Shown here: positions 62,314 through 64,000 of the stretch, one piece after another | Position numbering within the stretch: the stretch's first letter is position 1 | Layout: each line of letters opens with the position of its first letter | Assembly: GCF_036067295.1 (NCBI RefSeq) | Contig: NZ_CP107954.1 | Coordinates: 5,766,001 to 5,830,000, forward strand | Direction: 5' to 3' | From: Kribbella sp. NBC_00382 | Lineage (GTDB): Bacteria; Actinomycetota; Actinomycetes; Propionibacteriales; Kribbellaceae | Length of the DNA: 64,000 nucleotides | Made by a program: the position numbers and the translations under genes | Notes under the pieces: generated by a model | The model's input: the letters and a program-made list of their open reading frames with translations, nothing else | Databases searched by the model: none | Told to the model about the DNA's origin: nothing

Positions 62314-62349
62314 AAAGCCCGGACAGCCGACAACGGCTGTCCGGGCTTT
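62314..62349 (+). terminator. Strong terminator after the DUF3352 gene
   Basis: AAAGCCCGGACAGCC (62314-62328) and GGCTGTCCGGGCTTT (62335-62349) form a perfect 15-bp stem with loop GACAAC and a T-rich 3' end. Confidence 0.85.
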
Positions 62350-62387
62350 CGCCATTCGACGACCCTCGGACCAGGCACCCTGGCCCG

Positions 62388-62831
62388 GTGGAGAAAACCA
62401 ACCACCGCCCACGCCCCGTCACCCAGTACGGCGTGGAGCAGATCGGCACCTGGCCAACCAAGCTCTACGGTCTGGCGGTAGAAGGAGAGCCCGACCCCGT
62501 ACTGCTGCATGCCGCACGAATGTTCGCCGCAGTAACCTTGCCACCCGACTCTCATGGGCGGGCCGCTTTCGTGATCGCCCACCGCGCCCGCCCCGCAAAC
62601 TTCGTGCTCATCTACTGGTGGAGCAGCGAGGTCGACCTGTCCCTGGCCTACTTCCGTTCACCGCTGGACCGTCCGACCGCTCTGGCACCCATGCAGGCGT
62701 TCTCTACCGGCTGCGTCTGGGAACTGGCCCTGACCGAGCACGAGCGCGCGGCCTGGGTCCGGCACCTGCTCACTGGCGACCCGGATCTCGAGGGCTACCT
62801 CAGCGAAGTACCGCCGACAGAAGTCAGCTAG
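62388..62831 (+). CDS. Hypothetical protein
   Basis: 147 residues from GTG 62388. I do not recognise the family. It has a compact alpha/beta look with a conserved-looking FVLIYWWSSEVDLSLAYFRSPLDRP and a C-terminal helix HERAAWVRHLLTGDPDLEGYL. No signal peptide or membrane helix. The codon use is like its neighbours, supporting a real gene. It ends convergent with the RibD-C gene, overlapping by eight bases. Confidence 0.6.
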   Translation: MEKTNHRPRPVTQYGVEQIGTWPTKLYGLAVEGEPDPVLLHAARMFAAVTLPPDSHGRAAFVIAHRARPANFVLIYWWSSEVDLSLAYFRSPLDRPTALAPMQAFSTGCVWELALTEHERAAWVRHLLTGDPDLEGYLSEVPPTEVS

Positions 62832-63357
62832 TCAACCGGTAGCGCAGGTTGGTGGATCTGCCGACCTGGGTGCTCGAAATGGGTTCGAGGGTGACCACCG
62901 GGCCGGTGCTCCGGAACAGCGGGATGCCCTGGCCGAGTAGCACCGGGGCGATGTGGATGAAGATCTCGTCGAGCACGCCTGCCTTGATGCATTGGGCGGC
63001 AATGGTTCCGCCGAGGATCAGCAGGTCCTTGCCGTCGGCTGCCTCCAGCGCGGTCTTGATGACCGGGCGGATGTCGCCGCTGACGAACGTGTACGCCGGG
63101 TTCGTCTCGTCGGTGGGTGGGTTGTGGGTCAGTACGAAGATCGGCCCGCTGTAAGCACCGCCGTACAGCTTGCTGCCCGCCTGCCGCCCGATCTCGTACC
63201 CGTGCCGCCCGGCCAGCGCCGCGCCCGACGTCTTGGCCACCTCCATCCCTTCCGGCTGCGGCCCGCTGTCGGCCACTTTCATCCACTCCATCGAGTGCTC
63301 CGGGCCGGCGATGAAACCGTCGAGCGACATCGTCACGTGGTACAGGACCTTCGCCAT
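62824..63357 (-). CDS. Dihydrofolate reductase-like (RibD C-terminal) reductase
   Basis: 177 residues. AKVLYHVTMSLDGFIAGPEHSMEWM, LAGRHGYEIG, LLILGGTIAAQCIKAGVLDEIFIHIAPVLLGQGIPLFR are the family blocks. Second paralog of the 16919-17497 protein. Substrate unknown. Convergent with the hypothetical gene; divergent from the VOC gene. Confidence 0.85.
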   Translation of the reverse strand: MAKVLYHVTMSLDGFIAGPEHSMEWMKVADSGPQPEGMEVAKTSGAALAGRHGYEIGRQAGSKLYGGAYSGPIFVLTHNPPTDETNPAYTFVSGDIRPVIKTALEAADGKDLLILGGTIAAQCIKAGVLDEIFIHIAPVLLGQGIPLFRSTGPVVTLEPISSTQVGRSTNLRYRLTS

Positions 63358-63452
63358 CGTTCTGCCTCCTTGGTCGGGGTTCGAACATCAAGACGAGCGG
63401 GGCGGCGAAAACTCATCGGTGGAGCGTGTCGAAATCTGCCGGGCGGTCTCTA

Positions 63453-63475
63453 CCTAGGGGTAAAGACACCCTAGG
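63453..63475. promoter_or_regulatory. Inverted repeat before the VOC gene
   Basis: CCTAGGG (63453-63459) and CCCTAGG (63469-63475), 9 bases apart, in the promoter region between the RibD-C and VOC genes; the right arm runs into the VOC ribosome site. Possible operator. Confidence 0.5.
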
Positions 63476-63486
63476 AGGAACCCGAA

Positions 63487-63849
63487 ATGCACCACATCAC
63501 CGCCGTCCGGACCGTCGCGATCCCCGTTGCCGACCAGGACCAGGCGCTGGAGTTCTACGAGCGCAAGCTGGGCTTCGAGAAGTTGATGGACGCGCCGCTG
63601 CCGCAGCTCGGCGGGCGCTGGCTGGTTGTCGGTTTGCCGGGCGGGGCGACCTCAGTCGCGTTGTTGCAGGCCGCGGCGGTCGGCGTCGACACGGGCATCC
63701 GGCTCGCCACGACGGACGCTGCCGCCGCCCACGCGGCGCTCACCGAGCAGGGCGTCGAGACGAGCGAGCTGATCTCCTGGCCGGGGGTGCCGCCGATGTT
63801 CACCTTCACCGACCAGGACGGCAACCGGCTCTACCTCACCCAGGAGTAA
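63487..63849 (+). CDS. VOC-family (glyoxalase-like) protein
   Basis: 120 residues. One VOC module of the form beta-alpha-beta-beta-beta: [74 protein letters not shown]. Metal ligands are the C-terminal Glu and others not fixed. Substrate unknown. TAGGAGG lies upstream of ATG 63487. Confidence 0.85.
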   Translation: MHHITAVRTVAIPVADQDQALEFYERKLGFEKLMDAPLPQLGGRWLVVGLPGGATSVALLQAAAVGVDTGIRLATTDAAAAHAALTEQGVETSELISWPGVPPMFTFTDQDGNRLYLTQE

Positions 63850-63877
63850 TACCCTGCAGGTATCAGGAGGTGGCGCT

Positions 63878-64000
63878 ATGGACGTCGATCTGCGCAAGGT
63901 CCGGTACTTCGTCGCAGTGGCCGAGGAGCTGCATTTCGGCCGCGCGGCGGAGCGGCTGCACATCGCTCAGCCGGTGCTGTCGCGGCAGATCCGGGCGCTG
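63878..64000 (+). CDS. LysR-family regulator (5' end only)
   Basis: The first 41 codons run off the window. [20 protein letters not shown] and [20 protein letters not shown] are the LysR helix-turn-helix. AGGAGG precedes ATG 63878. Confidence 0.9.
   Translation, partial: MDVDLRKVRYFVAVAEELHFGRAAERLHIAQPVLSRQIRAL

Noticed and set aside
1-64000. CRISPR arrays, insertion sequences, phage or att sites
   Set aside because: No regularly spaced identical repeats, no transposase or integrase gene, no tRNA-end duplication seen.

Overview
The window is high-GC DNA with dense genes, frequent GTG/TTG starts and 4-bp ATGA/GTGA overlaps. It carries an actinobacterial mraZ-to-dnaE chromosomal core. Gene order and family set (DUF3040, SepF, DivIVA, DM13, DUF6504/HEPN, T-box ileS, no ftsA) point to Actinomycetota. 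Propionibacteriales, probably a Kribbella-like organism, is my best guess but is inference.

Layout. (1) 1-8.8 kb: 3' end missing HelD, a CrtI-like FAD oxidoreductase with a DUF4126 membrane protein, a secreted peptidoglycan amidase, a nucleotidyltransferase, DUF1905, a YbaK-like deacylase and DUF4037. (2) 8.9-22 kb, accessory: a DM13 protein; a DUF6504-HEPN operon behind a perfect LexA-type SOS box and a long leader hairpin; a 1.5-kb gene-free stretch of decayed tandem repeats; a Tat-exported serine hydrolase; two small flavin/pterin-type enzymes; a large LuxR-HTH/NTPase regulator; a GH110-like galactosidase; an APH-like kinase; a methyltransferase; DUF3040. (3) 22-26.7 kb, minus strand: transglutaminase (TgpA-like), DUF58, MoxR. 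(4) 26.8-43.5 kb: the dcw cluster mraZ-rsmH-ftsL-ftsI-murE-murF-mraY-murD-ftsW-murG-murC-ftsQ-ftsZ. (5) 43.5-48.6 kb: a divergent ArsR/S41-peptidase pair placed between ftsZ and pgeF-yggS-sepF-yggT-divIVA. (6) 48.6-60.4 kb: a divergent PPOX/MarR pair, ileS with a T-box leader, a DksA/TraR zinc-finger protein, lspA, rluA-type synthase, dnaE and a DUF2567-like gene. (7) 60.4-64 kb: DUF3352, a hypothetical gene, a RibD-C reductase, a VOC protein and the start of a LysR gene.

The core genes make lipid II from UDP-MurNAc onward (MurC, D, E, F, MraY, MurG), build the septum (FtsW, FtsI, FtsL, FtsQ, FtsZ, SepF) and direct polar growth (DivIVA). MraZ very likely represses its own promoter through four GTGG boxes spaced 10 bp apart. 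ileS is probably controlled by uncharged tRNA-Ile through the T-box. Many single genes seem to be leaderless, with a TANNNT box 6-8 nt before the start codon.

Most interesting points: the SOS-box-controlled DUF6504-HEPN operon with a candidate R-x4-H RNase motif; the swapped GxHH signature in the type-2 IleRS; perfect palindromic operators in the ArsR/S41 and MarR/PPOX intergenic regions; the decayed P-Q-R-S-T repeat array; and a 68-bp near-palindrome whose arms swap trinucleotides. No CRISPR array, rRNA, tRNA, transposase or phage gene was seen.
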